Source: Lacisediminihabitans profunda
Lineage (GTDB): Bacteria > Actinomycetota > Actinomycetes > Actinomycetales > Microbacteriaceae
Reading direction: 5' to 3'
Assembly: GCF_008040105.1 (NCBI RefSeq)
Contig: NZ_VRMG01000008.1
Span: forward strand, 62,001 to 126,000
Length of the DNA stretch: 64,000 bases
Every line of letters starts with the position of its first letter. The stretch's first letter is position 1. The position numbers were made by a program, and so were the translations under genes. Below the pieces are notes generated by a model. The model saw only the letters and a list, made by a program, of their open reading frames with translations. It searched no databases and was not told the origin of the DNA. Shown here one piece after another: positions 18,235 through 30,027 of the stretch.

Positions 18235-20499
<2,265 letters not shown>

Positions 20500-20558
20500 T
20501 TAGGCAGTACCACCGACGTGGCCAGCCCCCGGCCCTATTTCGCTCGGAAGGAACGGAG

Positions 20559-21668
20559 TCAGGCGACGGGAAGCGGAACCGCGGAGACGGTGCGGTCGAT
20601 GGTGCACTGGCCGAGCACGCGCGTGCCGAGGTAGACCACGGCCGTCTGGCCGGTCGAGACGCCGTTGAGCGGCACGTTCGGCGTGATCACGAGGGAGCCA
20701 TCCCGCACCACGGCGACCGCGGCCACCGGGTCGGCGTGCGCGCGGATCTGCACGTGGCAGTCGAACGGGGTGTGCGGGTCTGTCGGTGGGAGTCCGGCCC
20801 AGCTGAACCGGTCCCCCGAGATCTCGGCGAGGTCGAGGGCCTCCCTGGGCCCGACGACGACCTCATTGGTGGACGGTTTGACCTCGAGCACGAAGCGGGG
20901 GCGTCCGTCAGGGGAGGGGACGCCGAGGTGCAGTCCCTTGCGCTGACCGATCGTGAAGGCGAGCGCTCCGTCGTGGCTGCCCACGATAGAGCCGTCGCGC
21001 TCGCGGATCAGCCCCGCCTCGGCGCCGACCCGGTCGGCGAGCCAGCCGCGGGTGTCGCCATCCGGGATGAAGCAGATGTCGTGCGAGTCCGGCTTGGTGG
21101 CCACGCTGAAGCCGCGTTCGGCCGCCTCGGCACGCACCTCCGCCTTGCTCGGCGTCGCGCCGAGCGGGAACATGCTGTGGGCGAGTTGCTCGGCGGTGAG
21201 CACCCCGAGCACGTAGGACTGGTCCTTGGCCCAGGCGGCCGCTCGGTGCAGCTCGCGGTTGCCGTTCTCGTCGGTGAGGATCGTGGCGTAATGGCCGGTG
21301 GCCACGGCGTCGAAGCCCAGGTCGATGGCCTTCTCGAGCAGGGCGGCGAACTTGATCCGCTCGTTGCAGCGCATGCACGGGTTCGGTGTGCGGCCGGCCG
21401 TGTACTCGGCGATGAAGTCGTCGACGACGTCGAGCTTGAAGCGCTCCGAGAAGTCCCACACGTAGTAGGGGATCCCGATGATGTTGGCGGCTCGCTGCGC
21501 GTCCATCGAGTCCTCGACGGTGCAGCATCCGCGACTTCCGGTGCGCAGGGTGCCGGGCATCCTGCTGAGCGCCAGATGCACGCCGACGACCTCGTGGCCC
21601 GCCTCGACCGCGCGCGCTGCGGCCACGGCCGAATCGACACCGCCGCTCATCGCCGCCAAAACCTTCAT
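20559..21668 (-). CDS. mnmA: tRNA-specific 2-thiouridylase
   Basis: A 369-residue MnmA/TrmU that installs the 2-thio group on U34 of tRNA Lys, Glu and Gln. It has the PP-loop SGGVDS at 8-13, the nucleophile C98 in NPCMRC and the catalytic C199 in DSHDICF, then the C-terminal beta barrel. The ATG at 21668 directly precedes the PP-loop strand. A cysteine desulfurase gene lies 1.4 kb upstream on the same strand, a common pairing that supplies the sulfur. Confidence 0.96.
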   Translation of the reverse strand: MKVLAAMSGGVDSAVAAARAVEAGHEVVGVHLALSRMPGTLRTGSRGCCTVEDSMDAQRAANIIGIPYYVWDFSERFKLDVVDDFIAEYTAGRTPNPCMRCNERIKFAALLEKAIDLGFDAVATGHYATILTDENGNRELHRAAAWAKDQSYVLGVLTAEQLAHSMFPLGATPSKAEVRAEAAERGFSVATKPDSHDICFIPDGDTRGWLADRVGAEAGLIRERDGSIVGSHDGALAFTIGQRKGLHLGVPSPDGRPRFVLEVKPSTNEVVVGPREALDLAEISGDRFSWAGLPPTDPHTPFDCHVQIRAHADPVAAVAVVRDGSLVITPNVPLNGVSTGQTAVVYLGTRVLGQCTIDRTVSAVPLPVA

Positions 21669-21851
21669 GGTTTCGAGTCTAAGCGGGGATGTCGGTGAGG
21701 ATGTCGGTGAGGGCCTTCTCGACGGTGCCGTGACGAACCAAAATGGAGGCAATGTCAAGACTGAGGCCGGCCGGCTACGCCCTCGCGTTCGACACCCGGC
21801 CCGACTCGTGGCGGCTCACGGCATGGCGCGGCACCCGCAAGCCGGTCGCCG

Positions 21852-22478
21852 CTAGACCGATCGCCGGTCGGCCGAACCGCCGGCCGCAGTCGCTGCCTCG
21901 AGCGCCGCCGCCTCGAGCCTCGACCGGTACTCGGCCCACTCCGCCGCCGAACGGCGGGGCAGGTTGGGATCCGCCGGCCCGTTGCCCGCCGACCCGTCCA
22001 ACAGCTCCCGGAGGATGTCAGCGTGCCCGGCGTGACGGGCGATCTCCACGCAGAGGTGCACGAGGATCTGGTGCAGCGTCACATCTCGGCGCTCCTCCGG
22101 CCACCACGGCACTCTCCCTGTCGCGTCGAGCGGCAGAAGCCCGATCGTCTCGTCGCTGTGCTCCGCCGAGTAACGATAGAAGTCGACGATGTCGTCGCGC
22201 GACTCGTCGGCCGACGCCCACATGTCGGCATCCATCGGCGCGTCATCGGCCATCCACGCCGGCTGTCGCTCGGCCGGCCTGCCGAACACCAGCCCGAAGT
22301 AGCCGAGCTGCACGCTCCCCACGTGCTTGACGAGGCCGAGCAGGTTCGTGCCGGTTGGGGTCAGCGGACGCCTGGCGTCGTATTCGCCCAACCCGTCGAT
22401 CTTCGCGAGCAGGTTCTCGCGCTGGGTCCGCAGGTATCTGTGCAGTGTCGCCTTCTCGTCAATCCGAAGTTCAGCCAT
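21852..22478 (-). CDS. DinB family protein (DUF664-like)
   Basis: A 208-residue four-helix-bundle protein of the DinB/DUF664 group, mostly putative metal-dependent thiol transferases or hydrolases. It shows YLRTQRENLLAKIDGLGEYD and LVKHVGSVQLGYFGLVFG with the metal-binding histidine. Further histidines lie in TLHQILVHLCVEIARHAGHAD, matching the bundle's metal triad. The ATG at 22478 begins the domain. The 183-nt gap to mnmA holds no convincing gene. Confidence 0.83.
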   Translation of the reverse strand: MAELRIDEKATLHRYLRTQRENLLAKIDGLGEYDARRPLTPTGTNLLGLVKHVGSVQLGYFGLVFGRPAERQPAWMADDAPMDADMWASADESRDDIVDFYRYSAEHSDETIGLLPLDATGRVPWWPEERRDVTLHQILVHLCVEIARHAGHADILRELLDGSAGNGPADPNLPRRSAAEWAEYRSRLEAAALEAATAAGGSADRRSV

Positions 22479-22518
22479 GCCCCGACCCTGCACCACGCCG
22501 ACGACATCGACAAGCCCG

Positions 22519-23061
22519 CTACGGCAGGTCTGGGCTCGCGAGTTGCACGACGACCACGGACTGGCCGGGAGTCGACGGGTCCCCGCTCACCACCGCGAAC
22601 CATGACTCGCTGGCGAGAGTGCCGCTCGAGAGGGTGACGAGGTGCACTCCGCCGGTGTCCTTGCTCGACAGCTGCATCCATCCGGCGGCCTTGAGCTTCG
22701 TCACGATGGAGCCGGCGGTGGCGACCGGGTCGATCGAGGGCGAGAGGGTCATGGCCCGCAGCACGCCGAAGTAGCTCGGCGCCTGGGAGGTCGCGGCGAC
22801 GAGCTGGTCGTGCTTGTCCACGTACACGATGGATGCCGTGGGCACGGTGGCATCGATCGCGTCGCCGAGCCGGGTGGACTCCTTTCCGGTGGTCGTCGCG
22901 TCGAAGGAATCGGGGAACACCGGCCGCAGCGGCGATGCGGCAACGGACGACGACGAGGGGGTAGGTGAGCCGGATGGCGCGGCCGCCGTCGGCGTACAGC
23001 CGGCGAGCGCGATCGCCACGCCGACCGCCGCGAGCAGGGCGAGCGGTCGGCGTTCAGGCAC
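22519..23061 (-). CDS. Putative lipoprotein
   Basis: A 180-residue secreted lipoprotein. A signal peptide ends in the lipobox ALAGC with the lipidated cysteine at position 22, followed by a Ser/Pro/Thr-rich linker. The folded part (about 50-180) matches no family I recognise. GTG at 23061 overlaps the cysteine desulfurase stop by 8 nt, so the two are probably translated together. The functional link to the desulfurase is unknown. Confidence 0.78.
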   Translation of the reverse strand: MPERRPLALLAAVGVAIALAGCTPTAAAPSGSPTPSSSSVAASPLRPVFPDSFDATTTGKESTRLGDAIDATVPTASIVYVDKHDQLVAATSQAPSYFGVLRAMTLSPSIDPVATAGSIVTKLKAAGWMQLSSKDTGGVHLVTLSSGTLASESWFAVVSGDPSTPGQSVVVVQLASPDLP

Positions 23062-24220
23062 CGACTCGCACCTGCCGGTCGGCGAATCCCGCCCGGGAGG
23101 CCCGGCCGACCGCCTCGGGAAGCGCGGCGAGGAAGGCGTCGACGTCGTCGGTGGTCGTGGTGTGGCCCACCGTGATGCGCAGGGCGCCTCGGGCCTCCCC
23201 CTCGGTGAGCCCCAGCGCGAGGAGCACGTGCGACGGCTCGGGGATTCCCGCTCGGCACGCCGAGCCGGTGGAGACGGCGACGCCCGCGGCATCGAGCAGA
23301 AAAAGCAGGGAGTCCCCCTCGCAGCCCGGGAAGGTGAAGTGGGCGTTATTGTCGAGGCGATCGGACGGGTCGCCACGCAGCACCGCCGAGGGCACCGCCG
23401 CCAGCACTCCGGCGATGACACGGTCCCGAAGCGCGACGAGTGACGGGGCCGGATGCCGGGCCGCGACCCCGAACGCGATGGCCGCCGGCGCATCCTGGGT
23501 GCCCGATCGCACGTCGCGCTGCTGGCCGCCACCGTGGATGAGCGGCACGACGGCCGCGCGCCGCGCCAGCACGAGAGCCCCGATGCCGAGCGGGCCGCCG
23601 ATCTTGTGGGCCGAGACCGAGAGCGCGGCGAGGCCGGTGGAGGCGAAGTCGATGGGCACGTGGCGATAGGCGGAGATGGCGTCGGCGTGCACGGGCACGC
23701 CGCGCGCGGCCGCGAGCGCCACGGCCTCCGCCACGGGCTGGATCGTGCCGACCTCGTTGTTCGCCCACAGCAGGGTGAGCAGGGCGATGTCGTCGTGGTC
23801 GTCCAGCGCGGCGGCGAGCGACTCGAGAGAGAGGCGCCCGTTCGCGTCGAGCGGGAGCCACTCGACCACCGCCCCCTCGTAGCGCTCGAGCCACTCGACC
23901 GTGTCGATCGTGGCGTGGTGCTCGCCGCGCGGAACCAGGATGCGTCGCAGCCCGGGCGACGACTCCCGCCTGGCCCACCACAGTCCCTTCACCGCGAGGT
24001 TCACCGATTCGGTTCCACCCGAGGTGAAGACGATCTCGATCGGATCGCAGCCCAGGGATTCGGCGACCCGTTCGCGCGCCTCCTCCAGCATCCGCTTGGC
24101 ATTCTGACCAGGGGTGTGGATGGATGACGGGTTGCCGACAACGCCGAGGGCCGCGGTGTACGCCGCGATCGCCTCGGGAAGCATCGGGGTCGTCGCCGCG
24201 TGATCGAGATAGACGGTCAC
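23054..24220 (-). CDS. Cysteine desulfurase (NifS/IscS-like)
   Basis: A 388-residue PLP enzyme that takes sulfur from cysteine for thiolation or Fe-S assembly. It shows YLDHAATTP at the N-terminus, the PLP lysine K206 in SVSAHKIGGP and the persulfide cysteine C322 in TGSACRAG. Length is normal. It is divergent from glgX with a gap of under 80 nt. Genomic proximity to mnmA on the same strand suggests it feeds tRNA thiolation; Fe-S supply is the alternative. Confidence 0.94.
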   Translation of the reverse strand: MTVYLDHAATTPMLPEAIAAYTAALGVVGNPSSIHTPGQNAKRMLEEARERVAESLGCDPIEIVFTSGGTESVNLAVKGLWWARRESSPGLRRILVPRGEHHATIDTVEWLERYEGAVVEWLPLDANGRLSLESLAAALDDHDDIALLTLLWANNEVGTIQPVAEAVALAAARGVPVHADAISAYRHVPIDFASTGLAALSVSAHKIGGPLGIGALVLARRAAVVPLIHGGGQQRDVRSGTQDAPAAIAFGVAARHPAPSLVALRDRVIAGVLAAVPSAVLRGDPSDRLDNNAHFTFPGCEGDSLLFLLDAAGVAVSTGSACRAGIPEPSHVLLALGLTEGEARGALRITVGHTTTTDDVDAFLAALPEAVGRASRAGFADRQVRVGA

Positions 24221-24296
24221 ATTCGCTCCTTACACGTCCGTAACAAGTGTGACTCACGCGTTCATTACTCTAGAACTCGTGCCTGTGATTGATCCG

Positions 24297-26372
24297 ATGC
24301 CCGTGAACGTTCCCGGGGCCACGCTCGACCCGGAGCCCCTCGCCGATCCGCTGCGCGACCTGGGAGTGCGCTCGACCCCGGAGGGCGGAGAGATTCGCGT
24401 CTGGTCGGCGAACGCGACCTCGATCGAGCTCGCCCTGGTCAGCGACAAGGACCCGAATTGGGCCTCGGAGACCGTCTCGTTGACCAGGGACGATCACGAC
24501 GTCTGGTCCGGGGTCTCCCCGAACCTCGTGGCCGGCACGCGGTACTCGCTGCGGGCGGCCGGGCCGAAGGGACCGGTGCACGCGTTCGATCCGTCGCTCC
24601 AGCTCATCGACCCCTACGCCAGGGGGCTCGCCAGGACCCCGAACGGCGAGTGGCGCTGCTACGTGCAGGACGATGCATTCGATTGGGCCGGCAGCACCAA
24701 GCCGGCGATTCCCCTCGACCACACGGTGCTCTATGAGGCGCACGCGCGGGGCCTCTCCAAGCTCAACCCGGCCGTGCCGGAGGAGCTGCGCGGCACCTAC
24801 GCGGGCCTCGCCCACGAGACGGCCATCAACTACCTCAAGGATCTCGGCGTCACGACGGTGCAGCTGCTGCCGGTGCAGCAGTTCGTGAGCGAACAGCGGC
24901 TGATCAAGCAGGGCCTCACCAACTACTGGGGCTACAACACGCTCAACTTCTTCACCCCGCACGCGGCGTACGCGAGCCGCGAGGCGCAGTTCGGCGGAAC
25001 CGGCGCCGTGCTCCGAGAGTTCAAGGGCATGGTGAAGCTGCTGCACGAGGCCGGCCTCGAGGTGATCCTCGACGTCGTCTACAACCACACCTCGGAGGAG
25101 GGGCGCGGCGGCCCGACAACCTCTCTGCGCGGCCTCGACAATGCCTTGTACTACCGCCAGGACGCCAAGGGCAGGTACATCGACGTCACGGGATGCGGCA
25201 ACACCGTCAACTTCGCCCTGCCGGCGGCGCAGCGCCTCGTGCTGGACAGCCTGCGGTATTGGGCGAACGAGGTGCAGATCGACGGCTTCCGGTTCGACCT
25301 CGCGGCCACCCTGGGACGCGACTCCGACGTCAATTTCGACCGGAATCATCCGCTCCTCGAGGCGATCGTCAGCGACCCCCAGCTCGCCGGCGTGAAGATG
25401 ATCGCCGAGCCGTGGGACGTGGGGATGGGCGGCTGGCAGGTCGGCAACTTCCCCGATGGCTGGTCGGAGTGGAACGACGACTACCGCGACCGTGCGCGCA
25501 ACTTCTGGCTTTCCGACATCGCCGCCGCCCGGGCCACCGGCAGCGCACCGATCGGCATCGGCCAGCTCGCCTCGAAGCTCTCCGGGTCAGCCGGCGTTTT
25601 CTCGCAGGAACGCGGACCGCTCGCGTCCGTGAACTTCGTCACCGCTCACGACGGGTTCACTCTCGCCGACCTCACGGCGTACAACCAGAAGCACAACCTC
25701 GGCAACGGCGAAAACAACCGAGACGGCACGGACAACAACCACTCGTTCAACTACGGCGTGGAGGGACCGTCCCACGACGCGGTCATCCTCGCTGCACGGG
25801 AGAAGGCGATCCGCAACCTGCTCGGGACGCTCCTGCTCTCGGCCGGGCTGCCGATGATCACGGCCGGCGACGAGTTCGGCAGGAGCCAGCGAGGCAACAA
25901 CAACGCCTACTGCCACGACAGCGAGCTCACCTGGCTGCCGTGGGAGCACGAGGACTGGCAGGACGAACTGCTTCAGGTGTCGCAGAAACTCCTGCGATTG
26001 CGCCGCGAGAACCCGGCGCTGCGGCCGGTGCGGTTCGGCATCTTCGGCGAGACTGTGCCCTCCGCCACCCAGATGGACTGGTTCAACAAGGAGGGTGCGT
26101 CGATGTCGATCGAGGACTGGGACTCCCCCCAGGAGCGCACCCTGCAATACCTCGCGGCGTCGACGCCCGAGTTCGAGGAGTTCAACCGCATCCTGCTGAT
26201 CGTGCACGGGCTGGAAGCGGAGGAGACCGTCTGCCTGCCGGAGCACGAGGGAGTCACGTCCTACGAACTGCTCTGGAACAGCGCCGACGACTCGGCGGCC
26301 AGCGAGGTGCACGCGCCGGGCACGGCCCTCACTCTCGCGCCGGCCTCGATGCAGCTCTTCCGGGCGCACTGA
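24297..26372 (+). CDS. glgX: Glycogen debranching enzyme
   Basis: A GH13 isoamylase-type debranching enzyme of about 691 residues that cleaves alpha-1,6 branches. It has an N-terminal CBM48 module (IRVWSANATSIELALVS). The catalytic barrel follows with VILDVVYNHTSEEG, the nucleophile in GFRFDLAATLG, the acid/base in MIAEPWDVGMGGW and FVTAHDGFTLADL. The start is unsettled: GTG codons at 24249 and 24279 and the ATG at 24297 are all in frame, and none has a good ribosome site. Leaderless translation is possible. Confidence 0.93.
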   Translation: MPVNVPGATLDPEPLADPLRDLGVRSTPEGGEIRVWSANATSIELALVSDKDPNWASETVSLTRDDHDVWSGVSPNLVAGTRYSLRAAGPKGPVHAFDPSLQLIDPYARGLARTPNGEWRCYVQDDAFDWAGSTKPAIPLDHTVLYEAHARGLSKLNPAVPEELRGTYAGLAHETAINYLKDLGVTTVQLLPVQQFVSEQRLIKQGLTNYWGYNTLNFFTPHAAYASREAQFGGTGAVLREFKGMVKLLHEAGLEVILDVVYNHTSEEGRGGPTTSLRGLDNALYYRQDAKGRYIDVTGCGNTVNFALPAAQRLVLDSLRYWANEVQIDGFRFDLAATLGRDSDVNFDRNHPLLEAIVSDPQLAGVKMIAEPWDVGMGGWQVGNFPDGWSEWNDDYRDRARNFWLSDIAAARATGSAPIGIGQLASKLSGSAGVFSQERGPLASVNFVTAHDGFTLADLTAYNQKHNLGNGENNRDGTDNNHSFNYGVEGPSHDAVILAAREKAIRNLLGTLLLSAGLPMITAGDEFGRSQRGNNNAYCHDSELTWLPWEHEDWQDELLQVSQKLLRLRRENPALRPVRFGIFGETVPSATQMDWFNKEGASMSIEDWDSPQERTLQYLAASTPEFEEFNRILLIVHGLEAEETVCLPEHEGVTSYELLWNSADDSAASEVHAPGTALTLAPASMQLFRAH

Positions 26373-26397
26373 TGCGAACGCGGCGGGAGCGCTAGCC

Positions 26398-26871
26398 GTG
26401 GCCGGCACCCCGGCCACCGTCGCGCTCGCGGCCCTCGGCATCCCCTTCACGACCCACGAGTATTCGCACGACCCGGCGGCGGCGTCGTTCGGTCTCGAGG
26501 CGGCCGAGGCTCTCGGCGTGCAGCCCGACCGGGTGTTCAAGACCCTCCTGGCCGAGGCCGACGGAGCGCTCGTGGTCGGCATCGTGCCGGTCGTGGGCAA
26601 GCTCGACCTCAAGGCGCTGAGCTCGGCGATAGGCGCCAAGCGGGCGACGATGGCGGATGCCGCGGTCGCGGAACGCAAGACCGGCTACGTCGTGGGCGGC
26701 ATCAGCCCGATCGGGCAGAAGACCCGTCTCACGATGGTGCTCGACGAGACCGCCGAACTCTTCGACACGGTGTTCGTCTCGGGTGGACGTCGCGGGTTCG
26801 AGCTCGAGCTCTCCCCCGCCGACCTCGTGGCCGCGACCGGCGCCCTCCTCGCGGCGATCAGTCGCGACTGA
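26398..26871 (+). CDS. ybaK: YbaK/EbsC-type Cys-tRNA(Pro) deacylase
   Basis: A 157-residue trans-editing protein that hydrolyses mischarged Cys-tRNA(Pro). It shows YSHDPAAASFGLEAAEALGV, VFKTLLAEADG, and KTGYVVGGISPIGQK with the catalytic lysine and GxxP motif. It starts with GTG 25 nt after glgX and is probably cotranscribed. Its last 14 nt overlap the convergent sipW-like gene. Confidence 0.93.
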   Translation: MAGTPATVALAALGIPFTTHEYSHDPAAASFGLEAAEALGVQPDRVFKTLLAEADGALVVGIVPVVGKLDLKALSSAIGAKRATMADAAVAERKTGYVVGGISPIGQKTRLTMVLDETAELFDTVFVSGGRRGFELELSPADLVAATGALLAAISRD

Positions 26872-27640
26872 GCCGGTCACCCCGGCCGGAGCCGCCGGTG
26901 ATGAGCAGATAGGCGGCGGCGCCGAGAAGAAGCCCGACGGCGACCGGCGCCAGGAACCGCGCCGGCGACGCCGGGTGACGCGTGGCCGGCGTCACGACGG
27001 GAGTCTCGTCGACCGGGGGCGTGAGACCGGCCTCCGCGCCCGGGACATCGACCGGAGCATCGTCGCGCTCGCGGCGACGACCCCGCACGGCGCCGACGAT
27101 CCCACTGGCGAACATGTAGGCGGCGAAGAGGAACAGGAGACCCGCGAGCACCGGCACGATGACGGCCCTGGCGTCGCCGTTAAGCCAGAGGCTCAGGTAG
27201 CCGATGAGGGGGATGCTGTACCACAGTCGGCCCACGATCTGCACCTCCCTGACCGGATCGGCATCGGCGACGGCGTTGTTGTCGCCCTTGAAGGTGAACG
27301 AGCGCGTTCCGCTCGGCGTGAAGTCGATCGCGATCACCCGGTGGGTGATGACATCGGGTTTGCCCGACTCGATCTGATAGGTGACGACGTCTCCCACGGC
27401 GACCTGGTCCGGCTTGACCGGCCGCACCACGATGAGGGTGCCGGGCGGAAGGACGGGCTCCATCGACTGGGTCAGCACGGTGCGTGGGATCGCCCCGGCG
27501 ACCTTCGGGAGCACGATCAGAACCGTCCCGGCCCCGACCACGAGCAGCAGCACGGCCAGACTCAGCGCCGTGCGCAGGAAGAACCACAGGCTTCGTTCGG
27601 GCGCCGTCTGGAGGGTCGCGGAGGTCGGGCTGTCCTTCAC
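26858..27640 (-). CDS. SipW-type signal peptidase I
   Basis: A 260-residue membrane signal peptidase of the ER/archaeal (SipW) class. The catalytic serine S59 is in TQSMEP, and the general base is histidine H100 in VITHRVIAID rather than the lysine of ordinary bacterial SPase I. A transmembrane helix precedes the active site (about 22-44), one follows (about 158-182), and a C-terminal helix (about 232-252) ends the protein. It is the last gene of a six-gene operon; its GTG overlaps the preceding stop by 4 nt. Its substrates are probably the four upstream exported proteins. Confidence 0.92.
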   Translation of the reverse strand: MKDSPTSATLQTAPERSLWFFLRTALSLAVLLLVVGAGTVLIVLPKVAGAIPRTVLTQSMEPVLPPGTLIVVRPVKPDQVAVGDVVTYQIESGKPDVITHRVIAIDFTPSGTRSFTFKGDNNAVADADPVREVQIVGRLWYSIPLIGYLSLWLNGDARAVIVPVLAGLLFLFAAYMFASGIVGAVRGRRRERDDAPVDVPGAEAGLTPPVDETPVVTPATRHPASPARFLAPVAVGLLLGAAAYLLITGGSGRGDRLSRD

Positions 27641-28404
27641 TCGCCCGGCTCCCTCGTGCGGCGTCGCACCACCAGCAGCAGGAATCCGATGCCGAGGAGT
27701 CCGCCGCCGACCAGGAGCGGCACGGCGGGGTTGGCCCCCGTGAAAGCCAACGCACCGCTGATCGCGAGGGCCACCGGGCCCGCGGCATCCGCCGGGCTCG
27801 CCGGCCTCGGGCCGGGCGACGACACCAGGGTGCCGGGATCGCAGGCCGACAGCGCCTCGATGCGGCTCCCCTGCGTCACGGTGAGCAACACGTTGAAACC
27901 GCCGGTTCCCGCCTGGGCGACTTTGGAACCGACGTCGAGCATCCTGAGGGTGAGGGTGATCCGCGCGCTTCCGCTCGCCTGCACGATGGACTGCGGCGCG
28001 AGCGTCGAACAGTTCGCGAGGGACGCGAGCGTCACCGCGGCGGGAAGGGAGACCGATCCCGCTGCGCCGTCCACCGTGATGGACCTGCCCACCTCGCCGG
28101 ACGATTCCCACACGTTGATGGCGCGCACGGAGAGAGTCACCGGCTCGGAGAGCGGGTTGTGCACCCACACCGCCTTCGAGACGATGTCGCCGGGAACGGC
28201 GCCCTGGAACTCGTCGAAGAGGCCGCCCGGGAGCGTCGTGGACCAGACCACTCCATCCCGGCTAAGCAGAATCGGGGTAGAGTCGGCGGCCTGCGCCGGC
28301 ACGGCCGGCACCGTCAAAACGGCGGCAATCGCTGCGATGGACGTCGCGACCAGATTCACGCGCCCACGGCGTGACCATCGTTGCCCGAGACCGTGAACGC
28401 TCAT
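27637..28404 (-). CDS. Secreted protein with LAFTG sortase-type anchor
   Basis: A 255-residue surface protein. The signal peptide ends near PAQAAD (about residue 40). A beta-rich ectodomain of unknown family follows (about 42-195), then a Pro-rich linker, LAFTG at 219-223, a hydrophobic helix and the basic tail RRRTREPGE. LAXTG is the motif reported for class E sortases of high-GC actinobacteria. No sortase gene lies in the window. It overlaps the gene before by 1 nt and sipW after by 4 nt. Confidence 0.82.
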   Translation of the reverse strand: MSVHGLGQRWSRRGRVNLVATSIAAIAAVLTVPAVPAQAADSTPILLSRDGVVWSTTLPGGLFDEFQGAVPGDIVSKAVWVHNPLSEPVTLSVRAINVWESSGEVGRSITVDGAAGSVSLPAAVTLASLANCSTLAPQSIVQASGSARITLTLRMLDVGSKVAQAGTGGFNVLLTVTQGSRIEALSACDPGTLVSSPGPRPASPADAAGPVALAISGALAFTGANPAVPLLVGGGLLGIGFLLLVVRRRTREPGE

Positions 28405-28868
28405 CAGAAGTCCGGACTGCACTGCGGAGACAGCAGGCCATTGTTGCTGAGAACGAACGGGTAGATCGCGGGAGCCGTCGACGTTGAGCCGTTCGAATAC
28501 CTGACGGTCACCCGAACCGTGGAGTTGCCGGCGAGGCCCTGACCGGCCAGGGTGGCGACGGGCGTGGCGCTCGATGACGTCGTGATCGCCGTGCCGTTGT
28601 TATAGAACCACTCGATCAGGTAGCTCGAGAAGGCGCTGCCGTTGAAGGTGGGCGGTGCGGCCGACCAGGTGAGGAGCGCGTTCTTCTTCGACTTGTCGGT
28701 CACGCAGGAGACGAAGGTCGCCGTAGGGACGGTCGGGGCCGACTGGGTGAAGCTCGCGCTGCCGGATGCCGTCCAGGCCGCGAGGGCCGATGGCGCGGCG
28801 AAAGAGAGGATGGACGCCGCAACGACGGATGCCGCGGCCGTGATGAGTGCCTGTCGCGAGAAGCGCAT
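28404..28868 (-). CDS. Exported protein with SipW-like signal, Ig/FN3-like fold
   Basis: A 154-residue exported protein. The signal region ends in SALAAWTASGSASF, resembling the A-(L/A)-W-(S/T/N) cleavage context of SipW substrates. The mature part has strand-rich sequence reminiscent of fibronectin type III (LLTWSAAP, then YLIEWFYNN and STVRVTVRYSNGS) and two cysteines (VSCVTD and PQCSPDF) that may pair. No catalytic residues are visible. It overlaps its neighbours by one base on both sides, so it is part of the operon. Confidence 0.78.
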   Translation of the reverse strand: MRFSRQALITAAASVVAASILSFAAPSALAAWTASGSASFTQSAPTVPTATFVSCVTDKSKKNALLTWSAAPPTFNGSAFSSYLIEWFYNNGTAITTSSSATPVATLAGQGLAGNSTVRVTVRYSNGSTSTAPAIYPFVLSNNGLLSPQCSPDF

Positions 28869-29428
28869 CAGATGCTCGATCCGGAAAAGGTGAGAACGGT
28901 CGCGACGGTCTGGCCGCCGAGGGATGGAGCTGCGGCCTTGACCGTGGTCCGCACGCACAGCACTTCGCTTGCCGCCGCCGCGAGGGGGCGGTTCGTGCCG
29001 AGCACCGCGGCAGCCGCGCCGAGGTTGCCAGCCCACGATGTGGCGCCGACGGCGGCGGCAGTCGTGCAGTTCGAGGCTGCGACGCTGACCCACACGACAT
29101 AGTCGATGTTGGCGCCGATCACCGCGGTCGAGGGCGTCAGCGTGTTCGCCATCGAAGTCGTGTAGGTGAGGGGAAGGGTGCCGGAGTTGGTGACGGTGAC
29201 GGAGGTGGTCGCGGTCGCGCCCGGCCCGACCTGCGCATTGGTGAGGCCCGCCAGGGAGGCGGAGGCGACACCGTTCGCGGTGATGCCGACCGTGCCAGCG
29301 GCGACCACCGCATTCGTCGACGCCCCGACACTCCACAGGGCGAAGCTGACGCCGGTACTCGAGCCGATGATGAAGACCACGATGCCGACCAGGATCGCCG
29401 CCTTGCGGCCCTTGGTCAGCACCCTCAT
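28868..29428 (-). CDS. SipW-dependent exported protein (TasA-like)
   Basis: A 186-residue exported protein. The signal anchor IIGSSTGVSFALWSVGAS has the FALW(S) box typical of SipW-cognate signal peptides. The mature domain is Thr/Val/Ala-rich with repeated strand motifs (GTVGITANGV, then TATTSVTVTNSGTLPLTYTT) like the camelysin/TasA group. Two cysteines could form a disulfide. It starts 4 nt inside the preceding gene (ATGA). A structural role in the envelope or a fibre is inferred. Confidence 0.85.
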   Translation of the reverse strand: MRVLTKGRKAAILVGIVVFIIGSSTGVSFALWSVGASTNAVVAAGTVGITANGVASASLAGLTNAQVGPGATATTSVTVTNSGTLPLTYTTSMANTLTPSTAVIGANIDYVVWVSVAASNCTTAAAVGATSWAGNLGAAAAVLGTNRPLAAAASEVLCVRTTVKAAAPSLGGQTVATVLTFSGSSI

Positions 29429-30027
29429 GGCCGCCTCTGGAGCGCGGTGACGTTGATCGTGAAGGTCGTCGAGCCGCCCTGGGCGATCGCCGGCGCCGTC
29501 GGGGAGAGCCCCAGCTCGAGGCACAGAGCCTTGCTCGTGCCGGCCCCCATGAGCGAGGGAGAACCGGAGGTCGTGAATGCGCCAAGCGGTGCGGACACGC
29601 CGCCAGTGAGCCCGCCGACGCAGGCTCCCGTCGTGGCAACCGGCGTGGCGGTGAGAGTGAGTGACGCCGCAAGGCCGTTCGTGTTTGTCACGATTCCGAC
29701 GGACGAGAGAGTGACAGCGATCGGCGTCGTGCCCGTGTCGGCGATCGTGATCGGCGTGACCACCGAGTGTCCGGGAGCGAGCAGAGCGGCGTTGAACCCG
29801 ACTAGCGAGTAGCTCGTGACGCCGTTGACCGTGACCCCGATGCTCCCGGTCGAGACCGTCGAGCCGTCGATGTGGGCAGCGCCATTCCAGAGGGCGTATG
29901 TGCCGCTCGTGGCCAGCAGCGACAGGGTGAGGACCGCGACGAGGAAGGCGATGCTGTTGGCGATGGAACGCGTCTTGGAGGCTGGCTCCCGCGCACCATC
30001 CGCTCCGCTGCGGGACTTCTTCCTCAT
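29425..30027 (-). CDS. SipW-dependent exported protein (TasA-like)
   Basis: A 200-residue paralogue of the next gene. It has a basic N-terminus, a hydrophobic segment and the box SGTYALWNGAAHID. The mature sequence repeats the pattern GSIGVTVNGVTSYSLVG, closely parallel to GTVGITANGVASASLAG in the neighbour, so the pair arose by duplication. The ATG at 30027 has an AGGAGG site 8 nt upstream; a second ATG at 30033 lies too close to that site. It overlaps the downstream ATG by 4 nt. Confidence 0.85.
   Translation of the reverse strand: MRKKSRSGADGAREPASKTRSIANSIAFLVAVLTLSLLATSGTYALWNGAAHIDGSTVSTGSIGVTVNGVTSYSLVGFNAALLAPGHSVVTPITIADTGTTPIAVTLSSVGIVTNTNGLAASLTLTATPVATTGACVGGLTGGVSAPLGAFTTSGSPSLMGAGTSKALCLELGLSPTAPAIAQGGSTTFTINVTALQRRP

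Noticed and set aside
21743-21859. Small plus-strand frame between mnmA and the DinB gene
   Set aside because: It runs into antisense of the DinB gene, has no ribosome site and resembles nothing.
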